Under the pieces are notes generated by a model. That model worked only from the letters and a program-made list of their open reading frames with translations. It searched no databases and was not told the DNA's origin. A DNA stretch of 64,000 bases, taken from an uncultured Lachnospiraceae bacterium. Lineage in GTDB: Bacteria; Bacillota; Clostridia; Lachnospirales; Lachnospiraceae. The stretch lies in assembly GCA_910588875.1 (NCBI GenBank), contig CAJURT010000016.1, positions 1-64,000 of the forward strand, given 5' to 3'. The translations under genes and the position numbers were made by a program. Below, piece after piece: positions 42,611 to 51,627 of the stretch; position 1 is the stretch's first letter; each line of letters starts with the position of its first letter.

Positions 42611-44092
42611 CTACAGGGTAACCCCCTGCTTAAAGATGGCCATGTCGTGGAAGCCAGCCTCCTCGGCCTTCACCTTCCTTCCGGAAGCCACCTCCAGCAC
42701 ATAATCAAATAACTCCTGCGCCATCTCTTCCTTCGTCTTATCCTCCACCATGCGTCCTGCATTGAAATCGATCCAGTTATCCTTGTGCCCGGCCAGCCGG
42801 GAATTGCTGGAAATCTTCACCGTGGGGACCGGCGAGGCAAAGGGAGTCCCCCGGCCTGTGGTAAACAGGACAATATGGGCGCCCGATACTGCCAGGGCCG
42901 TGGATGCCACCAGGTCATTGCCCGGGGCTGACAAAAGGTTCAGGCCCTTCACCTTCACCGGCTCCCCATACGCCAGCACGCCCCGGACCGGTGCACTGCC
43001 GGACTTCTGGGTGCATCCCAGGGACTTGTCCTCCAGGGTGGAAATGCCCCCCTTCTTGTTCCCCGGTGAGGGATTCTCATAAATCGTCTGATTGTGGCTG
43101 GTAAAATAATTCTTAAAATCATTGATCAGGGAAACCGTCTGTTCAAAAAGTTCCGGCGTCTCACACCGGTTCATAAGAATCGTCTCCGCCCCGAACATCT
43201 CCGGCACCTCGGTAAGGATCGTGGTCCCTCCCTTGGAAATCAGCAGATCTGAAAATCCTCCCACCGTGGGGTTTGCCGTGATTCCGGACAGGCCGTCCGA
43301 GCCGCCGCACTTCATCCCGATAATCAGTTCGCTGGCATTGATCTTCTCCCGGCTGAAGGCGCCTGCATAGGCGGCCAGTTCCTCCAAAAGCCTCATGGCC
43401 TCTTCCTGCTCATCCTCCACATCCTGGCACTGCAAAAACTTCACGCGCTGTTCGTCATATTCCCCGATATACTCCTTCAGCACCGGGATATTGCTGTTTT
43501 CACACCCCAGCCCCAGCACCAGCACACTGCCTGCGTTAGGATGACGGATCATATCTGCCAGTACAGTGCGGGTGTGTTCCTGATCCTCCCCCATCTGGGA
43601 GCAGCCATAGGGATGCACAAAAGAAACCACTTCCTCCACAGTCCCCCCCACAAGCCTCTGAGCCTTTTTCTCCAATGCCTTGGCAATCGAATTGACACAG
43701 CCCACGGTAGGGATAATCCAGATCTCGTTGCGGACCCCAACCTTGCCGTCTGCACGGCGGAAGCCGTCGAAAAAAGCAGGCTCCGATTCTTTCAAAGACG
43801 AAGCCACCGGCTCATACTGATAGGTCAGCAGATCTCCCAGGGCAGTCCTGATGTTGTGCACATGCACCCAGCCTCCGGCGGCAATCTCCTCCTTGGCGTT
43901 GCCGATACAAAACCCATATTTAATCACTGGCTCGTCCTTGGCAATCCCCCTCAAGGCAAACTTATGCCCCTGGGGGATCTCCTCCTGCGTGGTCACCTGA
44001 TACTTCCCAACAGCCAGCTGCTCACCCTTGGCAATAGGGCGCAGCGCTACTGCCACATTATCCTCCTCATGAATCCTGATAAAATCCTGCAT
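42611..44092 (-). CDS. uxaA: Altronate dehydratase (UxaA family)
   Basis: The 493-residue protein has an N-terminal SAF domain (about 1-95; AIRIHEEDNVAVAL-like FIRIHEEDNVAVALRP) and a C-terminal UxaA/GarD-type catalytic domain (GFRRADGKVGVRNEIWIIPTVGCVN, HPYGCSQMGEDQ, GMKCGGSDGLSGITANP). It dehydrates altronate to 2-keto-3-deoxygluconate using a metal ion. AAGGAG precedes the ATG. It is the first gene after the divergent promoter, before IclR. Galactarate dehydratase is possible by family, but context favours altronate. Confidence 0.9.
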   Translation of the reverse strand: MQDFIRIHEEDNVAVALRPIAKGEQLAVGKYQVTTQEEIPQGHKFALRGIAKDEPVIKYGFCIGNAKEEIAAGGWVHVHNIRTALGDLLTYQYEPVASSLKESEPAFFDGFRRADGKVGVRNEIWIIPTVGCVNSIAKALEKKAQRLVGGTVEEVVSFVHPYGCSQMGEDQEHTRTVLADMIRHPNAGSVLVLGLGCENSNIPVLKEYIGEYDEQRVKFLQCQDVEDEQEEAMRLLEELAAYAGAFSREKINASELIIGMKCGGSDGLSGITANPTVGGFSDLLISKGGTTILTEVPEMFGAETILMNRCETPELFEQTVSLINDFKNYFTSHNQTIYENPSPGNKKGGISTLEDKSLGCTQKSGSAPVRGVLAYGEPVKVKGLNLLSAPGNDLVASTALAVSGAHIVLFTTGRGTPFASPVPTVKISSNSRLAGHKDNWIDFNAGRMVEDKTKEEMAQELFDYVLEVASGRKVKAEEAGFHDMAIFKQGVTL

Positions 44093-44184
44093 GGCTTTCT
44101 CCTTATCCTAGCGCTCCCTCCAAAGTCCAATTCTGACCGGATGAAGCACTAACGTTTATCCTTGAATTTCCTGAAACTTCCAAA

Positions 44185-44330
44185 TTGTAAGTACTTACAG
44201 TCATTTTACAGAATTATTGTGCATAAGTCAAGGGAAAATGTACTTTTCCCTCGCATTTATACAAACTTGGCAATAAATAACTTGCATTATTCCCAAAGAG
44301 TGGGTATAATAAGTTTGTAAGCACTTACAA
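44185..44330. promoter_or_regulatory. Divergent uxaA / lacI-uxaC promoters with two LacI operators
   Basis: Minus-strand promoter TTGACT (44226-44231) and TAAAAT (44203-44208), and plus-strand promoter TTGCAT (44282-44287) and TATAAT (44305-44310), each have a 17-base spacer. A palindrome TGTAAGTACTTACA lies at 44186-44199 beyond the uxaA start point and TGTAAGCACTTACA at 44316-44329 at the lacI start point. The centres are 130 bases apart, so looping by the LacI protein is plausible. The rest of 44093-44393 holds no gene. Confidence 0.85.
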
Positions 44331-44393
44331 CCCTTTGTTGTGAGGCATACCGGATATAACAGAAACAAAATCAGAGGAAAGGGGGGCAGCTTA

Positions 44394-45395
44394 ATGAATA
44401 TTTATGATGTATCGAGGAAAGCCGGCGTCTCTATCGCCACCGTTTCCCGTGTCCTTAACGGGAGCCCGAATGTCAGCGACCGTACCAGGAACCTGGTGCT
44501 CCAGGTCATGGATGATTTAGGCTATACCCCCAATGTTTTCGCCCGGGGCCTGGGGCTGGGTACCATCCAGACCATCGGCATCATGTGCTCCGACTCCTCG
44601 GACCCTTACCTCGCCCATGCCATCTATTACCTGGAACAAGGGCTGCGCGGCCACGGATATGATTCTATTTTATGCTGTACCGGCAATTCCCTGGAAAACA
44701 AGCAGAAGTATCTTGACCTTCTGCGTTCCAAAAAGGTGGATGCCATCATCCTTGCCGGTTCCAAGTTCATCGGACAGAGGCCGCGGGATAACGATTATAT
44801 CCTGGAAGCCGCACAGGAACTTCCCATTATGCTGGTCAACGGGTACCTGGACGGAAGCAACATTTACAGCACCCTCTGTGACGACCGCTCGGCCACCCAT
44901 GAGGCCGCCAGCAGGCTGATTGCCTCCGGCTGCCGCAGCATCCTGTATCTGTACACCAGCCATTCCTACAGCGGCATGGGGAAAATGCAGGGCTACCGTG
45001 ACGCCCTGGGAGGCAATGGCCTTCCTGTCCGCGAGGATCTGATTTTCCAATGCCCCAAGGACATTCTGTCAGCACGGGATCTGCTGCTGGGGCTCCACGC
45101 CACAGGGCTCTCCTTTGATGCTGTCCTGGCCTCTGACGATACCCTGGCAGTAGGAGCCGTCAAATATGCCCATGCCATAGGCAGGAGCGTCCCTGACAGC
45201 CTGAGCATCATCGGCTACAACAATTCCAGCTACGCCGTCTGCACGGATCCGGAACTCACCTCCATCGACAGTAAGATCGAGGCCCTCTGCACCACCACCA
45301 TCAACACCCTGATGACCGTGTTCAACGGAGGCAATGCCCCCAGCCGGACTACCATTGCCGCCGATTTGATAAAAAGAGCAACTACCAAATTTTAA
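44394..45395 (+). CDS. LacI-family regulator of the uronate genes
   Basis: The start is set at 44394 (MNIYDVSRKAGVSIATVSRVL) after GAGGAAAGGGG; the ORF extends to 44340. The 333-residue protein has the LacI helix-turn-helix, hinge (LGYTPNVFARGLGLG), and ligand domain with SGCRSILYLY, FDAVLASDDTLAVGAVKYA and IIGYNNSSYAV. It precedes uxaC by 18 bases in the same operon. It should bind the two TGTAAG palindromes flanking the divergent promoters and respond to a hexuronate or its intermediate. Confidence 0.93.
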   Translation: MNIYDVSRKAGVSIATVSRVLNGSPNVSDRTRNLVLQVMDDLGYTPNVFARGLGLGTIQTIGIMCSDSSDPYLAHAIYYLEQGLRGHGYDSILCCTGNSLENKQKYLDLLRSKKVDAIILAGSKFIGQRPRDNDYILEAAQELPIMLVNGYLDGSNIYSTLCDDRSATHEAASRLIASGCRSILYLYTSHSYSGMGKMQGYRDALGGNGLPVREDLIFQCPKDILSARDLLLGLHATGLSFDAVLASDDTLAVGAVKYAHAIGRSVPDSLSIIGYNNSSYAVCTDPELTSIDSKIEALCTTTINTLMTVFNGGNAPSRTTIAADLIKRATTKF

Positions 45396-45413
45396 TCAAG
45401 GAGGATTACCCCA

Positions 45414-46817
45414 ATGAAAGCATTTATGGACAAGGACTTTTTACTTTCCACCCCGTCCGCACAAAAGCTATACCATGACTACGCAGAGAAGATGCCGGTG
45501 CTGGACTACCACTGCCACATCAATCCGCAGGAGATCGCAGAAGACCGCCGCTTTGAGAACATCACCCAGGTATGGTTGGGCGGTGACCATTACAAATGGC
45601 GCCAGATGCGTTCCAACGGCGTGGAGGAAAAATACATCACCGGCGATGCCACAGACCGTGAGAAATTCCAGAAATGGGCTGAGACCCTGGAAAAGCTGAT
45701 CGGCAACCCCCTCTACCACTGGAGCCACCTGGAACTCCAGCGCTATTTCGGCTATACCGGCCATCTCTGCGGCGACACGGCAGAAGAGGTGTGGAATCTG
45801 TGCAACGAACAGCTGCAGAACAAATGGACCGTCCGCAGCCTGATCAAAGCTTCCAACGTAACGCTTATCTGCACCACTGACGATCCGGTGGACTCCCTGG
45901 AGTGGCACAAGAAGATTGCGGAGGATCCCTCCTTTGATGTGCAGGTACTCCCTGCCTGGCGGCCGGACAAGGCCAACAATGTGGAAAAACCGGACTATGC
46001 CGCCTATATCGCCAAGCTTTCTGAGGTAAGCGGCGTTGCGGTCAAGGATTTCGCTTCCCTGAAGGAGGCTCTGTTAAAGCGGCTGGATTTCTTCCATTCC
46101 ATGGGATGCCGTGTATCCGACCATGCCCTGGAATATGTGATGTATGTACCCGCTTCCGATGAAGAAATCGATGCCATTATTGCCAAAGGCCTGGCCGGGG
46201 AAGGGGTCAGCAAGGAGGAAGAACTGAAATACAAGACCGCCTTCATGCTGTTTGTGGCCAAACAATATAACCGCTTAGGATGGGCAATGCAGCTCCATTA
46301 TGGCTGCAAACGCGACAACAATGCCTACATGTACCAGCAGCTGGGGCCGGATACCGGCTTTGACTGCATCAACAATTACGCACCTTCCGCACAGATGGCG
46401 GATTTCCTCAATGCCTTAAGCGCCACCAATGAGATTCCGAGAACCATTATCTATTCCCTGAATCCCAACGATGATGCTTCCATCGGTACAATCCTTGGCT
46501 GCTTCCAGGATCCCTCTGCCGCCGGCAAACTGCAGCAGGGCTCCGCATGGTGGTTCAATGACCACAAACAGGGCATGACCGCCCAGATGACCAGCTTAGC
46601 CAACCTGGGCTGCCTGGGGAACTTTATCGGGATGCTGACCGACTCCAGAAGCTTCCTCTCCTACACCCGCCATGAATATTTCCGCCGGATTATGTGTGAA
46701 TTGCTGGGCGGATGGGTAGAGAACGGAGAATATCCGGATGACCAGAAAGCGCTTAAAAAGATTGTTGAAGGCATTTGCTACAACAATGCAGTAAAATATT
46801 TCGGGTTCCGGCTGTAA
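45414..46817 (+). CDS. uxaC: Glucuronate/galacturonate isomerase (UxaC)
   Basis: The 467-residue protein is full-length UxaC: FMDKDFLL, PVLDYHCHINPQEIAEDR, VRSLIKASNVTLICTTDDPVDSLEWH, the CKRDNNAYMYQQLGPDTGFD and ARL-type C-terminal stretch. It interconverts D-glucuronate and D-fructuronate, or D-galacturonate and D-tagaturonate, as the first catabolic step. AAGGAGG precedes the ATG. A strong terminator follows. Confidence 0.95.
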   Translation: MKAFMDKDFLLSTPSAQKLYHDYAEKMPVLDYHCHINPQEIAEDRRFENITQVWLGGDHYKWRQMRSNGVEEKYITGDATDREKFQKWAETLEKLIGNPLYHWSHLELQRYFGYTGHLCGDTAEEVWNLCNEQLQNKWTVRSLIKASNVTLICTTDDPVDSLEWHKKIAEDPSFDVQVLPAWRPDKANNVEKPDYAAYIAKLSEVSGVAVKDFASLKEALLKRLDFFHSMGCRVSDHALEYVMYVPASDEEIDAIIAKGLAGEGVSKEEELKYKTAFMLFVAKQYNRLGWAMQLHYGCKRDNNAYMYQQLGPDTGFDCINNYAPSAQMADFLNALSATNEIPRTIIYSLNPNDDASIGTILGCFQDPSAAGKLQQGSAWWFNDHKQGMTAQMTSLANLGCLGNFIGMLTDSRSFLSYTRHEYFRRIMCELLGGWVENGEYPDDQKALKKIVEGICYNNAVKYFGFRL

Positions 46818-46859
46818 TCCAAACCGCTGTTACACGGACAAATTTCTTGCTTTAAATAC

Positions 46860-46909
46860 AAAAGCCCCCGCCACCTGCCCTATCAAAGGCACGGATGGCG
46901 GGGGCTTTT
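46860..46909 (+). terminator. Strong intrinsic terminator after uxaC
   Basis: AAAAGCCCCCGCCA (46860-46873) and TGGCGGGGGCTTTT (46896-46909) are perfect inverted copies of 14 bases. The stem ends in a TTTT run. It also separates the convergent L,D-transpeptidase gene. Confidence 0.92.
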
Positions 46910-46963
46910 CCCCTGATTTATCCTGCTGGAAATCTTAATCTTAAGTATTGCATTCTGCCTGTT

Positions 46964-48889
46964 TTACATCCCCGGGGCATCCACCAGGTTCACCTCTCCC
47001 TCAGGGGCCGGGGCGGCCGGTTGGGCCTCCGACGGCGCCGGCTGAGTCTCCGGGGGAGCGGCCGGCTGGGTCTCCGGCTGTGCTTCAGGCTGGCTCTCCT
47101 GGACTCCCGGCCCATGGGAACTGTCCCCGCCTGCTTCCACAACCGCCGAGGCGGCTGAACTCTCCGCCGCGCCTGGCCCTGCTACATCGGACGAGGGAAC
47201 CCCGCCCTCTTCTGCCCCTCCCTGGGAAGGAACTGCCGCCATTTCCGTGCCGTTCCCCTCAGCCGGGTTTCCGTCCACAGCTGTCTCTGTGGCCGGATCC
47301 GCTGCCGGAGCCGTCTCCGGGGCCGGGGCAGGAGCCGCCGCCGGCACCGAGGAAGAAGTTCTCCTGGAAGAGGATGCCGTCGTGGCGGTGGTGCCTCCGC
47401 TGCCGTCCAGGTGATAACATAACACCGGAACCCCGGAAGAAATATTCTCAAAAATCGTTTTAGCCGCCGAACGGGGCAGGTTAATGCATCCGTGGGAGCC
47501 GTTCGTCTTATAGATCCGCCCTCCGAAGCTTCCCCTCCAGCTTGCATCGTGCATACCGATCCCGCCATTAAACGGCATCCAGTATGTCACCGGGCTGGCA
47601 TAGCCAGGGCCGCGCAGAACTGCATTCTTCTGCTTATAGGTCAGAGGAAAGGCCCCTCCCGGCGTACCCATGCCCCTGGCCTCATTGCCGGAGACAAAAT
47701 CCGACTCCACCAGAAGCTGGCCGTCCACAAAATAATACAGATGCTGTGCGGAGAGATTGATCTCCACATAGGTATTACCATAATCTGTCTCCCCCCGGGA
47801 AGCAGCTGTCTGGGAATAAACCGGTTCCCGCTCCTGGCTGTTTCCGGAACGGATTATCTCGGAAAGCGCCGCTGCCTCAGCCTTACGGTTGATACGCCAG
47901 CCGTAATTGCCGTTGGTGATGGTCACCGTCTCCCCGGTGGCTGTCTTCAATGTCTTGGGCTGATAGGCCGTATCATAGGAAACGGCAAGCTGGTCAACAT
48001 ATTCGGCTACCTTGTCCTCATCCAATTCCAGGGCTCCCTCTTCATTCTCCGCCATCCAGGTATGGATGGTATCACCGTTCAGCACTTCTTCCTGCTCCCC
48101 GAAATGATAGGTGACCGTCACATTTACCGCCTGGTTCCATTTCTCGGCCTCGGCAATCAAAGCCGGATCCTCCGCCGTAATCCGGGCCCTGGCATAAACT
48201 CCCTCTTCCTCCAGGGAAACCCTGTTTTTCAGGTTCATAATAGCGTCCGCAACGCTCTCATGGACCTTCTCCGGCACTACCCGGGTCCCGCCTTCTTCCG
48301 GCACAATCTCATATCCCACCCCGTCCCGGTATTCCGAGAGGTATGCATCCGACGGAAGCTGGGTTTTGCTCTCATCCATACAGGCAAGCCCGTCCACCAC
48401 CGCCGCCAGCTGATCCTTATCATAGGCGATCATGGTCTCAATGGTATGCTCTGTGCCCTCCATCCAGTGGAGTCCCCAGCGCAATGGTTCCTGGTCTGCC
48501 AACAGCCGTTCCAGGGAACCGTCATATTCCGAATGGAGGCCGAACTCATCCCCCACAATCTGCTCGCTGGCACCTCCCCGTTCCTCCAGGGTCAGCGTAT
48601 ACGCCTTCATCCCGTCGTCAATCATCTGCTTCACTTGCTCCACGCTCTTCTGTGAAGCATCCAGCCCGTTAATCACCGTATTAGGAAAAAATACATCCCG
48701 GTATTGAAGGCTCAAATATGTATATGCGGCAGCCGCAGCCACTGCCAGCCCGCAGGTAACCGCCGCTGTAGCCACCAATGCTTTCTTAACGCCCTTGCCC
48801 TTCTTTTCTTCCTGCTTCCCCTCCTGCCCTGTGGGAGGTTTGATTACTCCATCCTTCTGTACATAGCTTGCTTGGTTCTTCCCTTCCAT
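46964..48889 (-). CDS. L,D-transpeptidase (YkuD) with Pro/Ala/Glu-rich tail
   Basis: The start is set at 48889 (MEGKNQASYVQKDG); a longer ORF reaches 48967, and the GGAGG site is 13 bases away, so the exact start is not certain. The 641-residue protein has a cytoplasmic N-terminus, a membrane anchor (about 35-60), PG_binding_4-like repeats, and a YkuD domain with the active-site SHGCINLPRSA near 465. This crosslinks peptidoglycan by 3-3 bonds and is placed outside. The last about 150 residues are low-complexity Pro/Ala/Glu/Ser, possibly a wall spacer. It is monocistronic. Confidence 0.9.
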   Translation of the reverse strand: MEGKNQASYVQKDGVIKPPTGQEGKQEEKKGKGVKKALVATAAVTCGLAVAAAAAYTYLSLQYRDVFFPNTVINGLDASQKSVEQVKQMIDDGMKAYTLTLEERGGASEQIVGDEFGLHSEYDGSLERLLADQEPLRWGLHWMEGTEHTIETMIAYDKDQLAAVVDGLACMDESKTQLPSDAYLSEYRDGVGYEIVPEEGGTRVVPEKVHESVADAIMNLKNRVSLEEEGVYARARITAEDPALIAEAEKWNQAVNVTVTYHFGEQEEVLNGDTIHTWMAENEEGALELDEDKVAEYVDQLAVSYDTAYQPKTLKTATGETVTITNGNYGWRINRKAEAAALSEIIRSGNSQEREPVYSQTAASRGETDYGNTYVEINLSAQHLYYFVDGQLLVESDFVSGNEARGMGTPGGAFPLTYKQKNAVLRGPGYASPVTYWMPFNGGIGMHDASWRGSFGGRIYKTNGSHGCINLPRSAAKTIFENISSGVPVLCYHLDGSGGTTATTASSSRRTSSSVPAAAPAPAPETAPAADPATETAVDGNPAEGNGTEMAAVPSQGGAEEGGVPSSDVAGPGAAESSAASAVVEAGGDSSHGPGVQESQPEAQPETQPAAPPETQPAPSEAQPAAPAPEGEVNLVDAPGM

Positions 48890-49005
48890 AAACTGAAGCC
48901 GTCCTCCAATGTTAAATTCAGCAGCCTGCCCACATCCACAGACCGCATCAGATATCATTATATACACGCCGGAAGGATTTTACAAGTAAAAAACACAGGA
49001 AGTTA

Positions 49006-49263
49006 TCATTTTGAAAGCATTAAGCGCTGCTTTTCTTTCCTGCTCAGTTTTTTTAACGCCCACTCCCGCTGCATCGCCTCCCTGCGGGTGGCAAATTCTT
49101 CATAGTATACCAGTTCCACCGGGCGCCTTCCCCTTGTATATTTCGCTCCGTGCCCCTCATTATGCGCCCGCAGCCTCTCTTCCAGGCAATTTGTCCATCC
49201 GCAGTAGATCGTCCCGTCAGCGCACCGGAGCAGATAGGTATAATTGCCTCCCTTCCCCTCCAT
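49006..49263 (-). CDS. GIY-YIG nuclease-family protein (UPF0213-type)
   Basis: The 85-residue protein has the GIY-YIG pattern with YTYLLRCADGTIYCGWT at the start and the conserved Arg/Glu helix (RLRAHNEGHGAKYTRGR...EFATRREAMQREW). UPF0213 proteins are single-domain nuclease-like proteins, usually assumed to act on DNA but of unknown role. It lies five bases before the diguanylate cyclase gene's stop and shares its strand. Confidence 0.88.
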   Translation of the reverse strand: MEGKGGNYTYLLRCADGTIYCGWTNCLEERLRAHNEGHGAKYTRGRRPVELVYYEEFATRREAMQREWALKKLSRKEKQRLMLSK

Positions 49264-49268
49264 GATTA

Positions 49269-50522
49269 TCAGGCCCTTATATGCTGATGGTATTTAAGCT
49301 TGTTCCGGCGCTTGCATTCATACATCGCCGCGTCTGCCTCCTCCAGCAGCTTCTCCATGCTCTTTAACTCCCCGCCGGCGCCGATCTCCACAATCCCGTA
49401 GCTGAAGCTGGCCGGATACTCCTTTTTATGGTTTTCCAAAAACTGCTCCAATCCTGTTTCCATCTTCTGATGGGCAACCTCCGCTGGGCACAGGGGAAGA
49501 AGGGCGCAAAACTCATCGCCGCCGATCCGGGCAAATATATCCTGCTCACGGAACTGGGTTTTCACCGCCGCCACAAAACTCCGGATATATTCATCCCCCT
49601 CCAAATGCCCATAATGGTCATTGACATACTTAAGGCCGTCCAGATCCATATAGCACAGAACCGTTTCCTGCGGCTCCTCCAGCAGGCGGTTCATGCATTC
49701 CACGAAATACAGCCGGTTATAAATGCCGGTTCCCTGGTCCCGGTATGCCTTCGCCTTCAGCCGCCGGCTATTCTCCTTCTCGATTGTGATGTCCAGCACA
49801 ATATGGGCATACGCCCTCCTGCTCTTCCACACGATGGGGAAGGTGGTGATGCGGTATGCCTTGCCGCTCTCCTCCTCCATTTCCCAGACTTTCCCGTCCT
49901 TCTCCTCATCCTGCCAGTCCTGCAGCTGTTTCTGGAAGGAAAGGCGCTTCTTGCACTCCTGGCAGAATTTGGCATCGGAGTTCTCTGCCTCGATACGCTT
50001 GTTGCAATACATGGTCTCCTTGTTTTCACGGTCGATTACCAGGATCCACTCATGCCTCTTCCGGGTCAGTTCCATCAGGAGTTCGTTATACCCAGCCACG
50101 ATCTCTGCCCGTTCCTGGGCCTCCTTCACCTCTCTCTTCAGCAGCTGTTCCCGTTCCTCCAGCCGCTGTGTCATGGTGCTGAATGCCTCACAAAGTTCCC
50201 CCGGATAAGATACCTGCTGGGAATAATCCCCCTGCACCACCTGCTTGGCCTGCCAAATCAGCTGTTTTAAATTCTGGTCCAGTTCCCTGAGGTTTGTACA
50301 TAGCTGATTATCATAGGATGGCGCATCCTGGGACAGTCTCCCCTTGGAAAGGGCCGCAGAATAATCCTTCATCTCTTTCAGGAATACCTGCAAGGCCTGC
50401 ACCTCTTCCCCCAGCTTTTGGTATTGCCCGTCTAACCGGCCTAAATCCGGCTGGCATCTGTCCCCATCCTCCACCATGTTATGCAAATAATCAATCAGTA
50501 TCCCGCAATTTTTGTCTTCCAT
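49269..50522 (-). CDS. Diguanylate cyclase (GGDEF) with helical and PAS-like sensor
   Basis: Translation is set at 50522 (MEDKNCGILIDYLHNM). The 417-residue protein has N-terminal coiled-coil and HAMP-like helices (about 1-140) and a PAS-like region with cysteines (SDAKFCQECKKRL, near 190-200) that might bind metal or heme. A GGDEF domain follows with the canonical RIGGDEFCALLPL site near 330. It should make cyclic di-GMP. There is no transmembrane segment, so the signal is intracellular. No RxxD inhibitory site was found. Its presence implies c-di-GMP signalling in this organism. Confidence 0.9.
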   Translation of the reverse strand: MEDKNCGILIDYLHNMVEDGDRCQPDLGRLDGQYQKLGEEVQALQVFLKEMKDYSAALSKGRLSQDAPSYDNQLCTNLRELDQNLKQLIWQAKQVVQGDYSQQVSYPGELCEAFSTMTQRLEEREQLLKREVKEAQERAEIVAGYNELLMELTRKRHEWILVIDRENKETMYCNKRIEAENSDAKFCQECKKRLSFQKQLQDWQDEEKDGKVWEMEEESGKAYRITTFPIVWKSRRAYAHIVLDITIEKENSRRLKAKAYRDQGTGIYNRLYFVECMNRLLEEPQETVLCYMDLDGLKYVNDHYGHLEGDEYIRSFVAAVKTQFREQDIFARIGGDEFCALLPLCPAEVAHQKMETGLEQFLENHKKEYPASFSYGIVEIGAGGELKSMEKLLEEADAAMYECKRRNKLKYHQHIRA

Positions 50523-50579
50523 CTTAAAACCCCCAGTGCTGTCAATTCTGAAACATTCTTCGGCTATTATCATACATCA

Positions 50580-51614
50580 TCAGATCATTTTTTTCAACCA
50601 ACGGAACCCATTTTTCTCAGACAGGCATGCCATGCCCCAGGCAAATGCCAGCATCGGAATCATAACAGAAACCGTAATCCCCTTCTTTGTGGCAGGAAGA
50701 GGGTTCCATCTGGCTGTCATGGCATAGAGATGGAAAAAATACACATGTGATAAGTAAACCCATTCACTCGCTGCCCGCAGCCTGATATAAAGGGGCCGGT
50801 CCTTCCACCTCACGGAGGAGGCCGCTGCAAACAGGCAGAATGCCGCTGGTGCGGAACTGAATACCATGTTGGTATTGCTGCACCGGATCACCTCATAAAG
50901 CATCAGCATCACAAATGCCACCGTCCCGGCCAGTGAGCAAAACAGGGGGATCTCCCTTTTGCTTTTCGCAAACCACAGCCCCAGCGCCACAAAAAAGAAC
51001 CCGTAAAACACCCCATTGCGCACCGTCATAAAGTACCGGAAATAAAGGCCAAGAAGCTTCTGCAGCCCCATAGGGAGCCTCTGGTTAAAGTACCAGTTAT
51101 CGCTGATGCAGCCAACCGCAAACAAAAAAGCGCCCACAACCAGGATCTGCCACACCTTGGCCCCTCTCTGGTACACTGCCCATACCAGGATAACCGCCGC
51201 AACCAATGCGGGAAGATACCAAAGCTGTACTGTGGTGCTACAGAAAAAAAAGGACTGCAGGTAATTCAGAACCGCAGCCGCGCCGTCCTGCCTTCCGCCA
51301 TTTACCCAATTGATATAATCAATGGGCAGATAGATCACGGACCAAAGCAGGTACAGCTTTACAATCCTTTTACAGTATTTCAGTACCGCCTCCCGGCTCT
51401 CTCCCGGCCTTTGCCGGTCCACCTTGCAAAACAGGAAAAAACCGGCGGTGATAAAAAATACCGGCACCGCCAGGTTCGAAAGCCAGGCGCCGATTACCAG
51501 GCGCCATTTGCTTTCTGCCGGGTAAAAAATCTGGATCATATGGCGGGATGCCACCAGCACCGCCAGCCATGCCTTTACCAAATCCAACCCGTTATATTGC
51601 CTCTTTTTTCCCAT
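50580..51614 (-). CDS. Acyltransferase family 3 membrane protein
   Basis: The start at 51614 (MGKKRQYNGLDLVKAWLAVLV) is preferred over one seven codons upstream. The 344-residue protein has about ten membrane helices with the OafA/WecH-type start (GLDLVKAWLAVLVASRHM, with the conserved Arg/His). It probably acylates a cell-surface sugar, with the donor from inside. No polysaccharide genes adjoin it. Confidence 0.85.
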   Translation of the reverse strand: MGKKRQYNGLDLVKAWLAVLVASRHMIQIFYPAESKWRLVIGAWLSNLAVPVFFITAGFFLFCKVDRQRPGESREAVLKYCKRIVKLYLLWSVIYLPIDYINWVNGGRQDGAAAVLNYLQSFFFCSTTVQLWYLPALVAAVILVWAVYQRGAKVWQILVVGAFLFAVGCISDNWYFNQRLPMGLQKLLGLYFRYFMTVRNGVFYGFFFVALGLWFAKSKREIPLFCSLAGTVAFVMLMLYEVIRCSNTNMVFSSAPAAFCLFAAASSVRWKDRPLYIRLRAASEWVYLSHVYFFHLYAMTARWNPLPATKKGITVSVMIPMLAFAWGMACLSEKNGFRWLKKMI

Positions 51615-51627
51615 GCCGGCACCCCCG

